Assembly: GCA_913060655.1 (NCBI GenBank)
Contig: CAJXTG010000001.1
Location: 1-64,000 of the forward strand
Direction of reading: 5' to 3'
DNA length: 64,000 nucleotides
DNA from: an uncultured Nitriliruptoraceae bacterium
GTDB taxonomy: Bacteria; Actinomycetota; Nitriliruptoria; Nitriliruptorales; Nitriliruptoraceae
This document shows positions 18,910 through 26,849 of this stretch, in pieces. Below the pieces are notes generated by a model, which did not search any database, had not been told where the DNA came from, and saw only the letters and a list, made by a program, of their open reading frames with translations. Position numbers and translations under genes: made by a program. Position 1 is the first letter of the stretch; each line of letters starts with the position of its first letter.

Positions 18910-20150
18910 GCGACGCGGACGCCGCCGCGCCCGACGGGTCCGCCCCGGCGGCGCTCGGCCCGACCGAGTTCCTCGAGCTCGCCGAGCGGCGGCTCGTCGC
19001 CGCGTTCGACGGGCCGGTCACCCTCGTCGGCGTCGTCATCGAGCACCGCGAGTCGAAGGGGTTCCTCACCGTCACCCTCGGTGACCTCACGCCGAAGCCG
19101 CGCTTCCCGACCCGCCTCGCCGTGTCGTTCGACCCGCGCACCGCACGGCGGGTGCTGCCCGAGGCGCTCGAGCCGCAGACGCAGGTCCAGGTCGAGGGCA
19201 CCGTCGACGTGTGGATCAACCGCGCACAGATCCAGCTGCGCGGCAGCGGCATCGCCCGGGTCGGCAGCGCCGGCACGCAGGCCGCCTACGACGCGGCGCT
19301 GCGCACCATCGGGGAGGAGCGGCTGGGGGAGGTGCGCCCGCCCCTGCCGCTGTTCCTCCGCCGGCTGCTGCTGCTCGCCCCCGTCGGCACGACGCTCGGT
19401 GACCTGACCCGCGACCTCGGCGGCTGGCAGCCACCGACGATCGTGCACCGGCCGCTGCCCGGCGACTCGCCCGACCTCGGCCGGCTCGTCGCCGGTGCCG
19501 TCACCGCCGCCCGCGAGGACGGCGAGGCCCCCTTCGACCTCGTCGCGATCATGCGGGGCGGCGCGATCGAGCCGATCAGCGGCTGGGACGACGTCGACCT
19601 GCTGCGCACCGTCGACACGCTGCAGCGCGACGGGCTGCCCGTCCTCGTCGCCGTCGGCCACGCCGACCACACGCCGCTCGTCTACCGGGTCGCCGCCTAC
19701 GGGGTGCGCCACACCGCCGAGGCGGGCCGCTGGCTCGCCGACCACAACCTCGGTGCGGCGCAGCGCATCCGGGCGCTCGACACGCTCCCCGGGCTGCTGC
19801 GCACCCGCGTCGCCGGCGAGGTCGAGCGCATCGGCCGGGTCCGCGGCACGCTCGACGCGGCCGTGCGCACCCATCTCGCCCGCCGCGCCGACACGCTCGC
19901 CCGCACCGCCACCGCGCTGACCGCCACGGTGCGCGGCCGTGTCGCCGAGCTGCGCCGCCGCGTGGACGCGGCCGCCGGCACCCTCGACGCGTTCACCCGC
20001 GGTGTCGCGCTCATCACCGGGCCCGGCGGTGCCGCGCCCGTGCTCGAGCGCGGCGCGACGCTCGTCGTCGAGACCGCCGACGCGACGATCACCACCACCA
20101 TCGACGACGTCGTGCGCCACGCGGGCGCGACGGACAAGGAGCACGCATGA
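18906..20150 (+). CDS. xseA: Exodeoxyribonuclease VII large subunit (divergent)
   Basis: 414 residues from a GTG overlapping the DUF2237 stop. The N-terminal OB-fold (about 35-120; VTLVGVVIEHRESKGFLTVTLGD) is followed by the catalytic domain (LLLLAPVGTTLGDLTRDL, DLVAIMRGGAIEPISGWDD, VLVAVGHADHTPLVYRVA) and a long helical region that would bind XseB. ExoVII degrades single-stranded DNA from both ends. Compared with E. coli XseA, the Asp of TGAAxRD and the Arg of RGGG have counterparts, but the VGHETD block reads VGHADH (His252, His255), so the position of catalytic Asp241 is His. The function may be altered. xseB follows with a four-base overlap. Confidence 0.82.
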   Translation: MSDADAAAPDGSAPAALGPTEFLELAERRLVAAFDGPVTLVGVVIEHRESKGFLTVTLGDLTPKPRFPTRLAVSFDPRTARRVLPEALEPQTQVQVEGTVDVWINRAQIQLRGSGIARVGSAGTQAAYDAALRTIGEERLGEVRPPLPLFLRRLLLLAPVGTTLGDLTRDLGGWQPPTIVHRPLPGDSPDLGRLVAGAVTAAREDGEAPFDLVAIMRGGAIEPISGWDDVDLLRTVDTLQRDGLPVLVAVGHADHTPLVYRVAAYGVRHTAEAGRWLADHNLGAAQRIRALDTLPGLLRTRVAGEVERIGRVRGTLDAAVRTHLARRADTLARTATALTATVRGRVAELRRRVDAAAGTLDAFTRGVALITGPGGAAPVLERGATLVVETADATITTTIDDVVRHAGATDKEHA

Positions 20151-20398
20151 GCGGCCAGGACGCGACCACCGGCGACTTCGACGCGCAGCTCGCCGACGTC
20201 GAACGGTTCATCGCCGACGTGCAGCAGGGCAGCGTGCCCACCGGCGAGGCGATGCGCGCCTACCGGGACGTGCACCGCCCCGCGATCGAGGCGCTGCGCG
20301 CCCAGCTCGCCGAGTTCGAGGCGCTGCTCGCCGACGCGCTGCCCGACGACGGTGACGGGCCGGCCGGTGACGCGCAGGTCGGCGACGCCGGCCGGTGA
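20147..20398 (+). CDS. xseB: Exodeoxyribonuclease VII small subunit
   Basis: 83 residues, ATG overlapping the xseA stop, with AAGGAG upstream. It has the XseB helical-hairpin pattern: FDAQLADVERFIADVQQGSVPTGEAMRAYRDV then a second amphipathic helix RPAIEALRAQLAEFEALLADAL. The heptad spacing and the Gly-Ser-Val-Pro turn match the family (usually 70-80 residues). Several XseB chains coat the helical tail of XseA. The C-terminus is an acidic Gly/Asp-rich tail. The call rests on both pattern and position. Confidence 0.85.
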   Translation: MSGQDATTGDFDAQLADVERFIADVQQGSVPTGEAMRAYRDVHRPAIEALRAQLAEFEALLADALPDDGDGPAGDAQVGDAGR

Positions 20399-20401
20399 CG
20401 C

Positions 20402-21169
20402 TCAGGTCGACGGCGGGGCGAGCGGCTCGGCGTAGACGACGAGGTTGTCGGTGTAGCTGCGCTCGGTGCGGTCGAACTCGCCGCCGCACGTGATCAGCGC
20501 GAGCCGCTCCGGACCCGCCCACGTGAAGATGTCCGCGAGCGGCAGGTCGACCTTCGGATACTGGACGATCTCGGTGATGCGCCAGCGCTGCGTCGTCCCG
20601 TCGTCGAGGTCGACCTCGATCGTGTCGCCGGTGCGCAGGTCGCGCAGGTCGTAGAGGACCCCGCGGCCCTGCGTGCGCGAGTCGACGTGGCCGGCGAGCA
20701 CCGCCGTGCCCGTCGTCCCCGGCACGACGCCGAGCCCGTCCGGGTCGTACCAGCCGACCTCGGCGACCCGCTCGGGGATCTCCATCGCCCCGTCGTCCTC
20801 GAGGCCGACGGGCACGACCGGCGCGTCCACCGCGATCGCCCCGATGCGCACCGCGAGCGGGGTGGGCCGCGCCGGGAGGGCGGGGGGCGGCGCCTGCGGC
20901 GTGGCGTCCGGCGCGGTGTCGGACGTGCCGGCGTCGGGATCCGTGCCGGGGTCGGTGCCGGGGGTGGTGTCGGGGGTGGTGTCGTCGCGCCGGTCCGGGG
21001 TCACCGTCGTCGGCGCCGTGCCGGCCGCCGCGTCGGCCGCCGCATCGGCCGCCGGGGGGTCCTCGGCGGGTCCGACGGGGCGCGGCCCGACGATGACGGA
21101 GGCGGCGAGGAGGACGACGACGCCGACCGTGACCGCGAGGGGGCCGCGCAGCGCCGGAGGGATCCGCAC
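20402..21169 (-). CDS. Sortase, class F-like
   Basis: 255 residues from a GTG at 21169; the upstream GGAG is weak, but the frame before it has no membrane segment. One N-terminal membrane anchor (about 10-28) is followed by an extracellular Pro/Thr/Asp-rich spacer (about 35-100) and the sortase barrel. Catalytic His161 (LAGHVDS), Cys228 (LALITCGGEF) and an Arg in the following DRTERSYTDN segment are present, the ITCGGxFD context being typical of class F actinobacterial sortases. It would cleave a C-terminal LPxTG-like signal and attach the protein to the cell wall. No pilin or substrate is adjacent; the secreted protein at 38969 is the only candidate in the window. Confidence 0.88.
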   Translation of the reverse strand: MRIPPALRGPLAVTVGVVVLLAASVIVGPRPVGPAEDPPAADAAADAAAGTAPTTVTPDRRDDTTPDTTPGTDPGTDPDAGTSDTAPDATPQAPPPALPARPTPLAVRIGAIAVDAPVVPVGLEDDGAMEIPERVAEVGWYDPDGLGVVPGTTGTAVLAGHVDSRTQGRGVLYDLRDLRTGDTIEVDLDDGTTQRWRITEIVQYPKVDLPLADIFTWAGPERLALITCGGEFDRTERSYTDNLVVYAEPLAPPST

Positions 21170-21183
21170 GTCGATGCTCCGAG

Positions 21184-21240
21184 GGTCGGCACGGGGTCGG
21201 CGGGGTCGGCGGGGTCGACACGGGGTCGGCGCGTGGTCGG
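21184..21240. repeat. Six phased GGTCGG/GGTCGA direct repeats between sortase and Bax-inhibitor genes
   Basis: GGTCGG (once GGTCGA) begins at 21184, 21195, 21204, 21213, 21224 and 21235, spacings of 11, 9, 9, 11 and 11 bases, close to one helical turn. They lie just upstream of the sortase start (minus) and about 130 bases before the plus-strand gene. No gene is visible in the 201-base gap 21170-21370. Confidence 0.6.
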
Positions 21241-21315
21241 CACGTGGGGGAGCGACGTGCGCCAGGGCCGCGCAGGATATCCACGGCGGTCCGTCCGTCC
21301 GCGGGCTGCGCCCCG

Positions 21316-21321
21316 TACCCT
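21316..21321 (+). promoter_or_regulatory. Putative -10 element (TACCCT) for the Bax-inhibitor-1 gene
   Basis: TACCCT lies 49 bases before the ATG at 21371 in the divergent intergenic region and fits the recurring TANNNT hexamer. No clear -35. Confidence 0.3.
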
Positions 21322-21370
21322 CAGAGGGCGCGTGCCGACGTCCGGCCGCCGCCAGCCCGAGGAGCGTGTG

Positions 21371-22060
21371 ATGGAGTACGGGAACCCCACCATGCCGGTC
21401 GGCGTGCAGGACGCGCAGGTCCGCGCCGACTTCATGCGCCGCGTCTACACGCGGCTCGTCGCCGGTGTCGCCGCGTTCGTCGCCATCGAGACGTACCTGT
21501 TCACCTCCGGCCTCGCCGTGGCCATCACCGAGTTCGTGTTCGGCACCTCGTGGCTGCTGATCCTCGGCGGCTTCATGGTCGTGTCGTGGCTGTCGAACTC
21601 CGTCGCGCTGCGCGCCACGACGCCCGGCGCGGAGTGGGGCGGCTACCTGCTGCTCGTCGCCGCGAACGCGCTGATCTTCGCGCCGATGCTCGTCATCGCC
21701 GAGCTGCAGGTCCCCGGTGCGATCGCCCAGGCCGGGCAGTACGCCGTCGGCGGGTTCGTCATCCTGTCGGTGATCGCCCACCGCAGCTCGCGCGACTTCA
21801 CGTGGCTCGGGGCGGCGCTGCGCTGGTTCGGCATCCTCGCGCTCGTCGCGATCGTCCTCTCGGTGTTCACCGGGTTCGCGCTGGGCACCTGGTTCTCGCT
21901 CGCGATGATCGGCTTCGCCGGCGCCGCGATCCTCTACGAGACGCAGGTCATCCTGCGGGAGACCCCGCCGGGGCGTGAGACGATCGCCGCGATGACGCTG
22001 TTCAGCTCGCTCGCCCTGCTGTTCTGGTACCTGCTGCGCCTGTTCATGGCGCGGCGCTGA
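21371..22060 (+). CDS. Bax inhibitor-1 / YccA family membrane protein
   Basis: 229 residues, ATG at 21371 preceded by GAGGAG. About seven hydrophobic segments fill the sequence, with the family markers GFVILSVIAHRSSRDFTWLGAAL, GFAGAAILYETQVIL (with the conserved Glu) and the C-terminal LFSSLALLFWYLLRLFMARR. These proteins are multi-pass inner-membrane proteins; characterised bacterial members act as pH-sensitive calcium leaks or modulate the FtsH protease. The N-terminal cytoplasmic segment is short. It stands alone on the plus strand, with the next gene 62 bases downstream. Physiological role unknown here. Confidence 0.9.
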   Translation: MEYGNPTMPVGVQDAQVRADFMRRVYTRLVAGVAAFVAIETYLFTSGLAVAITEFVFGTSWLLILGGFMVVSWLSNSVALRATTPGAEWGGYLLLVAANALIFAPMLVIAELQVPGAIAQAGQYAVGGFVILSVIAHRSSRDFTWLGAALRWFGILALVAIVLSVFTGFALGTWFSLAMIGFAGAAILYETQVILRETPPGRETIAAMTLFSSLALLFWYLLRLFMARR

Positions 22061-22122
22061 CCTCCCAGGGCCAGCCCGCGGTCCCCGCACGGCCCGCCTC
22101 GCGCCTCCCACGGCGCGTCGCC

Positions 22123-25017
22123 GTGTGGGTCGTCGCCGCCGCGCTCGCCTACGGGGCCGTGTGGGCGCTCGCCCAGTGGCGTGCCCCCGACACCGGTGCG
22201 GCGGCGGCCCGCGTCGAGGTCGTCGCCGTCGAGACGCCCACGTCCCCCGACGACCCCACCCCGATCGTGCTCGACGCGCAGCTGTCGATCCCCGCCGGGG
22301 TGAGCGCCGAGCGGCCCGCCCCCGCCGTCGTGCTGCTGCACGGGTTCGGCAGCGACCGCACCAGCCAGGAGGCGCGCGCCCGCGCGCTCGTCGGCCGCGG
22401 CTACGTCGTGCTCGCCCCCAGCGCCCGCGGGTTCGGGGACTCCGGCGGGACGATCTCGCTCGCCGACCGGGACCGGGAGGGCCGTGACCTCGTCGCGCTC
22501 GTCGACCTGCTCGCCGGCCGCGACGAGGTGCTGCGCGACGGGGCCGGCGACCCGCGCGTCGCCCTCGTCGGCGCGTCCTACGGCGGCGGGCTCGCGCTCA
22601 TCGGCGGCGCGCTCGACACCCGCGTCGACGCCGTCGCCGCCATCACCGCCTGGCACGACCTCGCCGCCGCGCTCGCCCCCAACGCGGTGGGCGAGGCGGC
22701 GTCCGGACCGCTCAAGATCGGCTGGACCAGCCTGCTGTTCACCGCCAGCACCCTGCCCGACGGGGCGTCGCTCGGCGCGACGCTCGGGCTGCCCGGCGCC
22801 GCCGCCGAACCGGCCGCCCCCGTCACCGTCGAACGCTGCGGCACCTTCGCCCCCGACGTGTGCGCGCTCGCCGACCGTGCCGCCGTCGACGGGGTGCTCG
22901 ACGCCGAGGCGCGGCGCGTCCTCGCCGGCGCGTCGATCGCGACGCTGCCGCTGCGGCCCGTCCCGACGCTGCTCGTGCAGGGCCGTGACGACACGCTGTT
23001 CGGCGTCGACGCGGCGTTCGCGAACGCCACCGCGCTGGAGGCGGTCGGCGCGCCCGTCCGGCTGCGCCTCGCCGAGGGCGGCCACGGCACCGTCGGCGGC
23101 GAGGCGGCGACCGGCGGGCTCGCCGGCGAGGTCGACGCGTGGCTCGACCGCTGGCTCGGCGGTCCCGACGGCACCGGCGACGTCGGCGACGAGGGGGACG
23201 GGCGTGCCCGCGCCGGCGTGCTCGTCCACGACGCGGGCGACGAGCTCGCCGAGCTCGCCTGGCCCGACGTGCTCGGCGCGACCGGCACCCGCCCGCTCGC
23301 CCTCGTGCTCGACGCGCAGGGCGGGGCGCTGCTCGACACGCGGCCGGCGGCGACCACCCCGCAGGTCGCGACCGTGCTCACCCCCGCCGGCGGGCTGCCC
23401 GCCGCCCTCACCGCCGTCCCCGGCCTCGGCCCCATCGGCCAGCTCGCCGGGCTCGCCGGCATCAGCACCGTCGTCGACGTGCCCGGCCAGCACGTCGCGT
23501 TCACCAGCCGGCCGTTCGCCGAGGACCGGCTGCTGCTCGGACCGACGACCCTCGAGCTCGACGTGACCGCGGAGACCGGCGAGGCGCAGCTGTTCGCCCG
23601 GCTCACCAGCGTCGCACCCGGCGGGCTCACCACCATCATCGGCTCGTCGTTCACGCCGGTGCGGCTGCCCGACGTGTCCCGCGACCCGGCCGCACCGACC
23701 CGGGTCGGGATCACCCTGCCCGACGTCACCCACCGCATCGAGGCGGGGGAGCGGGTGCGCCTCACCCTCGCCACCACCGACCAGGGGTTCGCGAACCTCG
23801 TCGAGCCGGGCACGCTGCGCCTCGACGTCGCCGACGCGCGGCTGACGCTGCGCGGTCCCGGGCTCGCCGCACCGGCCGTCGCGCCCGCCGACGCGTCGGT
23901 CGCCTCCAGCGCCGGCCTCGCCGCCGTGTGGGACCAGGCGCCCGTCGTCGTCACCCTCGTCGTGCTGCTGCTCGTCGGCATCGTCGCCGCCGTCGTCGTC
24001 GGCCGGGTCCGCACCGTCCGCCGCGCACCGCTCGCCCCCGTCGCGGAGCGGCTCGCCGCGACCGCCGCCGGCGCCCCGCCCGTCGCCGTCCGCGGGCTCG
24101 TGAAGGAGTATGCGGACGGCACCCGTGCGGTCGACGGGCTCGACCTCACCGTCGAGGCCGGCCAGGTCGTCGGCCTCCTCGGCCCCAACGGGGCGGGCAA
24201 GACCACCACCCTGCGGATGCTGCTCGGGCTGATCACGCCGACCGCCGGGGAGGTCACCCTGTTCGGCGAGCGGATGCGCCCCGGCCACCCCGTCCTCGAA
24301 CGGGTCGGCGCGCTCGTCGAGGGGCCCGGCCTCGTCCCCGACCTGTCCGGACGCGTCAACCTCGAGCTGTTCTGGCGTGCGACCGGCCGGCCCATGGCCG
24401 AGGCCGACGTCGAGTGGGCGATGGGCGTCGCCGACCTCGGGCACGCCATCGACCGGCCGGTGCGCACCTACTCGCACGGCATGGCCCAGCGGCTCGCCAT
24501 CGCCCAGGCGCTGCTCGGCCGGCCCGAGCTGCTCGTCCTCGACGAGCCGACCGACGGGCTCGACCCCGAGCAGATCCGCGCGATGCGCCGCCTGCTCGTC
24601 CGCCTCGGCGCGGAGGGGCACACCGTGCTCGTGTCCTCCCACCTGCTCGCCGAGGTCGAGCAGACCTGCACCCACGCCGTCGTCGTGCTCGGCGGCACCG
24701 TCGTCGCCGCCGGACCGGTGTCCGAGCTCGGCGCGCGCGGCCGCACCCTCGTCGTCGAGGTCGACGACCGCGACCGTGCCCGCACGCTGCTCGCCGCCGT
24801 CGACGGCGTGCTCGACGTGGCGCTGGAGGGCGCCGGCGTCGTCGTCACCCTCGCCGACCCGGCGCGGGCCGCCGACGTCGTCGCCACCCTCGTCGGCGCC
24901 GGCCTGCGCGTCACCACCGCCAGCCGGCGCGGCAGGCTCGAGGACGCGTTCCTGCAGCTCACCGGCGCCGGCACAGCGGGCGACACGGCGGGCGACACGG
25001 GGAGGGGCGAGGCATGA
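22123..25017 (+). CDS. Fusion: secreted alpha/beta-hydrolase (S15/CocE-like) plus ABC exporter ATPase
   Basis: 964 residues from a GTG at 22123. Residues 1-18 form a signal anchor. Residues about 45-335 are an alpha/beta-hydrolase with oxyanion HGFGSD, nucleophile Ser152 (VGASYGGG), an Asp in QGRDDTLFG and a His in EGGHGTV. About 360-600 is a beta-rich domain like the C-terminal region of X-Pro dipeptidyl peptidases. A membrane span (about 607-630) follows, then an ABC ATPase: Walker A GPNGAGKT (about 687-694), unusual signature YSHGMAQRL (about 783), DEPTDGLDP. The order puts the hydrolase outside and the ATPase inside. The permease overlaps by four bases. Substrate unknown. Confidence 0.88.
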   Translation: MWVVAAALAYGAVWALAQWRAPDTGAAAARVEVVAVETPTSPDDPTPIVLDAQLSIPAGVSAERPAPAVVLLHGFGSDRTSQEARARALVGRGYVVLAPSARGFGDSGGTISLADRDREGRDLVALVDLLAGRDEVLRDGAGDPRVALVGASYGGGLALIGGALDTRVDAVAAITAWHDLAAALAPNAVGEAASGPLKIGWTSLLFTASTLPDGASLGATLGLPGAAAEPAAPVTVERCGTFAPDVCALADRAAVDGVLDAEARRVLAGASIATLPLRPVPTLLVQGRDDTLFGVDAAFANATALEAVGAPVRLRLAEGGHGTVGGEAATGGLAGEVDAWLDRWLGGPDGTGDVGDEGDGRARAGVLVHDAGDELAELAWPDVLGATGTRPLALVLDAQGGALLDTRPAATTPQVATVLTPAGGLPAALTAVPGLGPIGQLAGLAGISTVVDVPGQHVAFTSRPFAEDRLLLGPTTLELDVTAETGEAQLFARLTSVAPGGLTTIIGSSFTPVRLPDVSRDPAAPTRVGITLPDVTHRIEAGERVRLTLATTDQGFANLVEPGTLRLDVADARLTLRGPGLAAPAVAPADASVASSAGLAAVWDQAPVVVTLVVLLLVGIVAAVVVGRVRTVRRAPLAPVAERLAATAAGAPPVAVRGLVKEYADGTRAVDGLDLTVEAGQVVGLLGPNGAGKTTTLRMLLGLITPTAGEVTLFGERMRPGHPVLERVGALVEGPGLVPDLSGRVNLELFWRATGRPMAEADVEWAMGVADLGHAIDRPVRTYSHGMAQRLAIAQALLGRPELLVLDEPTDGLDPEQIRAMRRLLVRLGAEGHTVLVSSHLLAEVEQTCTHAVVVLGGTVVAAGPVSELGARGRTLVVEVDDRDRARTLLAAVDGVLDVALEGAGVVVTLADPARAADVVATLVGAGLRVTTASRRGRLEDAFLQLTGAGTAGDTAGDTGRGEA

Positions 25018-25823
25018 TCAACGAGCTGCAGCGGCAGCTGCGCCGCCGCCGCACCGCCGTCGGGCTCGCCGGCATCGCCGCGGTGCCCGTCATCCTCGCC
25101 GTCGCGTTCCTCATCGCCGACGCCGGTGCCGACGGGCCCAGCCAGACCGGCGACCCGACCGGCCTGTTCGGGTTCGCGACCGTGTCGGGGCTGAACTTCG
25201 CGCTGATGTCGACCGCGGCGACCGCCCCGTTCCTGCTGCTCAGCGTCGTCGCCCTGTTCGCCGGCGACACCGTGTCGAGCGAGGCGGCCGCCGGGTCGCT
25301 GCGCTCGCTGCTGTTCCGCCCCGTGCCGCGCGGCCGGCTGCTCGCCCGCAAGTTCGCCGTCGCGCTGCTGCTGTCGCTCGCCGCCGCGCTGCTCGTCCCG
25401 CTGTCGGGCATGCTCGCCGGCACCATCGCCTACGGCTGGGGTCCCGTCGTCACCCCGTTCGGGCCGCTCGCCGCCGGCGAGTCGCTGCTGCGCCTCGCCG
25501 CCATCACCGGCTACCTCGCGTGGAGCGCCGTGTGGGTCGCCGCCGTCGCCTTCGCCCTGTCGACCACGACCGACACGTCGGTGGGGGCGGTCGCCGGCAC
25601 CATCGTCATCGTCATCGTCGTGCAGATCCTCGACGCGATCACCGCGCTCGGCTGGCTGCGCACCATCCTGCCGGTGCACGAGGGCATCGCCTGGGTGGGG
25701 CTGCTCGCCGCTCCACCACGCTGGGGGGACCTCACCCGCGGGGTGCTGCTGCAGCTGCCCTACCTCGCCGCCGGTCTCGGCTTCGCGTGGTGGAACTTCC
25801 TGCGCAAGGACGTGCTCAGCTGA
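25014..25823 (+). CDS. ABC-2 type transporter permease
   Basis: 269 residues, ATG overlapping the fusion gene stop with GGGGAGGGG upstream. Six hydrophobic spans are visible: about 17-37, 65-85, 110-135, 150-175, 185-210 and 240-260. The segment VSSEAAAGSLRSLLFRPVPRGRLLARKFAV is the coupling and second-helix region typical of ABC-2/NatB-like permeases. It should form the membrane pore driven by the ATPase half of the upstream fusion, exporting an unknown molecule. Its stop overlaps the convergent EVE gene by eight bases. Confidence 0.88.
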   Translation: MINELQRQLRRRRTAVGLAGIAAVPVILAVAFLIADAGADGPSQTGDPTGLFGFATVSGLNFALMSTAATAPFLLLSVVALFAGDTVSSEAAAGSLRSLLFRPVPRGRLLARKFAVALLLSLAAALLVPLSGMLAGTIAYGWGPVVTPFGPLAAGESLLRLAAITGYLAWSAVWVAAVAFALSTTTDTSVGAVAGTIVIVIVVQILDAITALGWLRTILPVHEGIAWVGLLAAPPRWGDLTRGVLLQLPYLAAGLGFAWWNFLRKDVLS

Positions 25824-26718
25824 CCCGCTGCCCCCGCGGTGGCACCAGCCGGTAGAGGACCGGCGGGCGGCCACGGGCCGGCCGCACCCCCGGACGGTCC
25901 TCGGGCCGCAGCGTCCCCGCCCGCTCGACGAGGCCGACGTCGACGAGGCGGTCGACCCGGGAGCGTGCCGTCCCCACCCCGGTGTGCCACACGTGCGCGA
26001 CGTCGTCGACGGTGAACGTCGCCGTGCCGTGCGCCCGGGCGACCTGCTCGGCGTGGGTGCGCTGCTGCGCCGTCGGCGCGTCCCCCGTGCCGTCGTCGTC
26101 CGCCACCGTCCCGTCCGCGTCGGGGAGGCCGGCCGGGCCCGCGGGGCGTGAGGGGGCGGGGGCCGGCTCGTCCGCACCGAGCGCGACGAGCAGCTCCTCG
26201 ACGAGCGGCAGCAGCCGCACGGGCACCGCGACGCTCGTCCGCGCCTCGCGGGCGACGTCGTCGGGGTCGTCGGCCGCCGCCTCGTCGCGGGCCGCGAGCA
26301 GCGCGGCGAGCGCCTCCTCCTGCGCCGGCGTGACGCGCCGCTCGGTCTCCTCGAGGAGGTCCATGAACGCCAGCGGGCGCAGCAGCGGATCCCGTGCCAG
26401 CGTCGCCGGCGCCACCGGGTGGGTCAGGGCACGGTCGATGCGCAGCGTGACGACGACCTCCGGGGCGGCGCCGGGGCGCGGCAGCGCCTCCGGCTCGTCG
26501 ACCACCGTGCAGCGGGCGGCGATGCCGCCGCCGCGGCCCGAGCGCCACAGCAGCACCGCGTCGCCGGCCGCCATCGACGGGCCCGACGGGGCGATCGGCC
26601 AGCGCACCGGCCGCGTCGGGTCCTCCGCGAGGCTCGCGACGAGCGCGTCCCACGCCCCCGGACGGCCGCGGAACAGCCAGCGGGGGCGCGGCCGGTCACC
26701 GTCGATGGGCGGATGCAC
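25816..26718 (-). CDS. EVE/PUA-like domain protein with C-terminal winged helix
   Basis: 300 residues from a GTG at 26718 with AGGAG seven bases upstream; the longer open frame is unsupported. The N-terminus (about 9-140) resembles an EVE domain: RPRWLFRGRPGAWDAL, then GDAVLLWRSGRGGGIAARCTV and a PLLRPL segment, as in domains that read modified bases. A charged linker rich in Ala/Asp (about 165-215) leads to a winged helix (TFTVDDVAHVWHTGVGTARSRVDRLVDVGLVER, then a basic wing). This suggests a DNA-binding regulator or modified-DNA reader. No nuclease or methylase is adjacent. Function unknown; the EVE call is by motif only. Confidence 0.68.
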   Translation of the reverse strand: MHPPIDGDRPRPRWLFRGRPGAWDALVASLAEDPTRPVRWPIAPSGPSMAAGDAVLLWRSGRGGGIAARCTVVDEPEALPRPGAAPEVVVTLRIDRALTHPVAPATLARDPLLRPLAFMDLLEETERRVTPAQEEALAALLAARDEAAADDPDDVAREARTSVAVPVRLLPLVEELLVALGADEPAPAPSRPAGPAGLPDADGTVADDDGTGDAPTAQQRTHAEQVARAHGTATFTVDDVAHVWHTGVGTARSRVDRLVDVGLVERAGTLRPEDRPGVRPARGRPPVLYRLVPPRGQRVS

Positions 26719-26759
26719 GCGTCGCTCCTGCACCTGCGGGACGGTCGGGGTGCTGCGAG

Positions 26760-26837
26760 GTCCGCGAAAATGCGGAACAGGGACGAACGGCAGCGTCCCG
26801 CGGGAAGACGGCAGCATATCCTGCACCGTCCGCGAAA
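26760..26837. repeat. Paired direct repeat GTCCGCGAAA in the EVE/DoxX divergent promoter region
   Basis: GTCCGCGAAA occurs at 26760-26769 and again at 26828-26837. The first copy is 41 bases before the EVE start and extends into a CCGC/GCGG inverted repeat (26762-26775); the second ends 12 bases before the DoxX start, next to its GGAG. A TATCCT hexamer (26817-26822) may be the -10 for DoxX. The stretch is AT-richer than its surroundings and fits an operator pair. Confidence 0.45.
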
Positions 26838-26849
26838 TGGAGAAATGCC

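Noticed and set aside
22123-25017. Two separate genes (hydrolase and ABC ATPase) joined by an error
   Set aside because: The frame is continuous with a sensible membrane span between the domains and no ribosome-binding site or start before the ATPase part.
25816-26718. EVE protein as part of a restriction system
   Set aside because: No nuclease, methylase or McrBC-like gene is adjacent; neighbours are a transporter permease and a DoxX-like protein.
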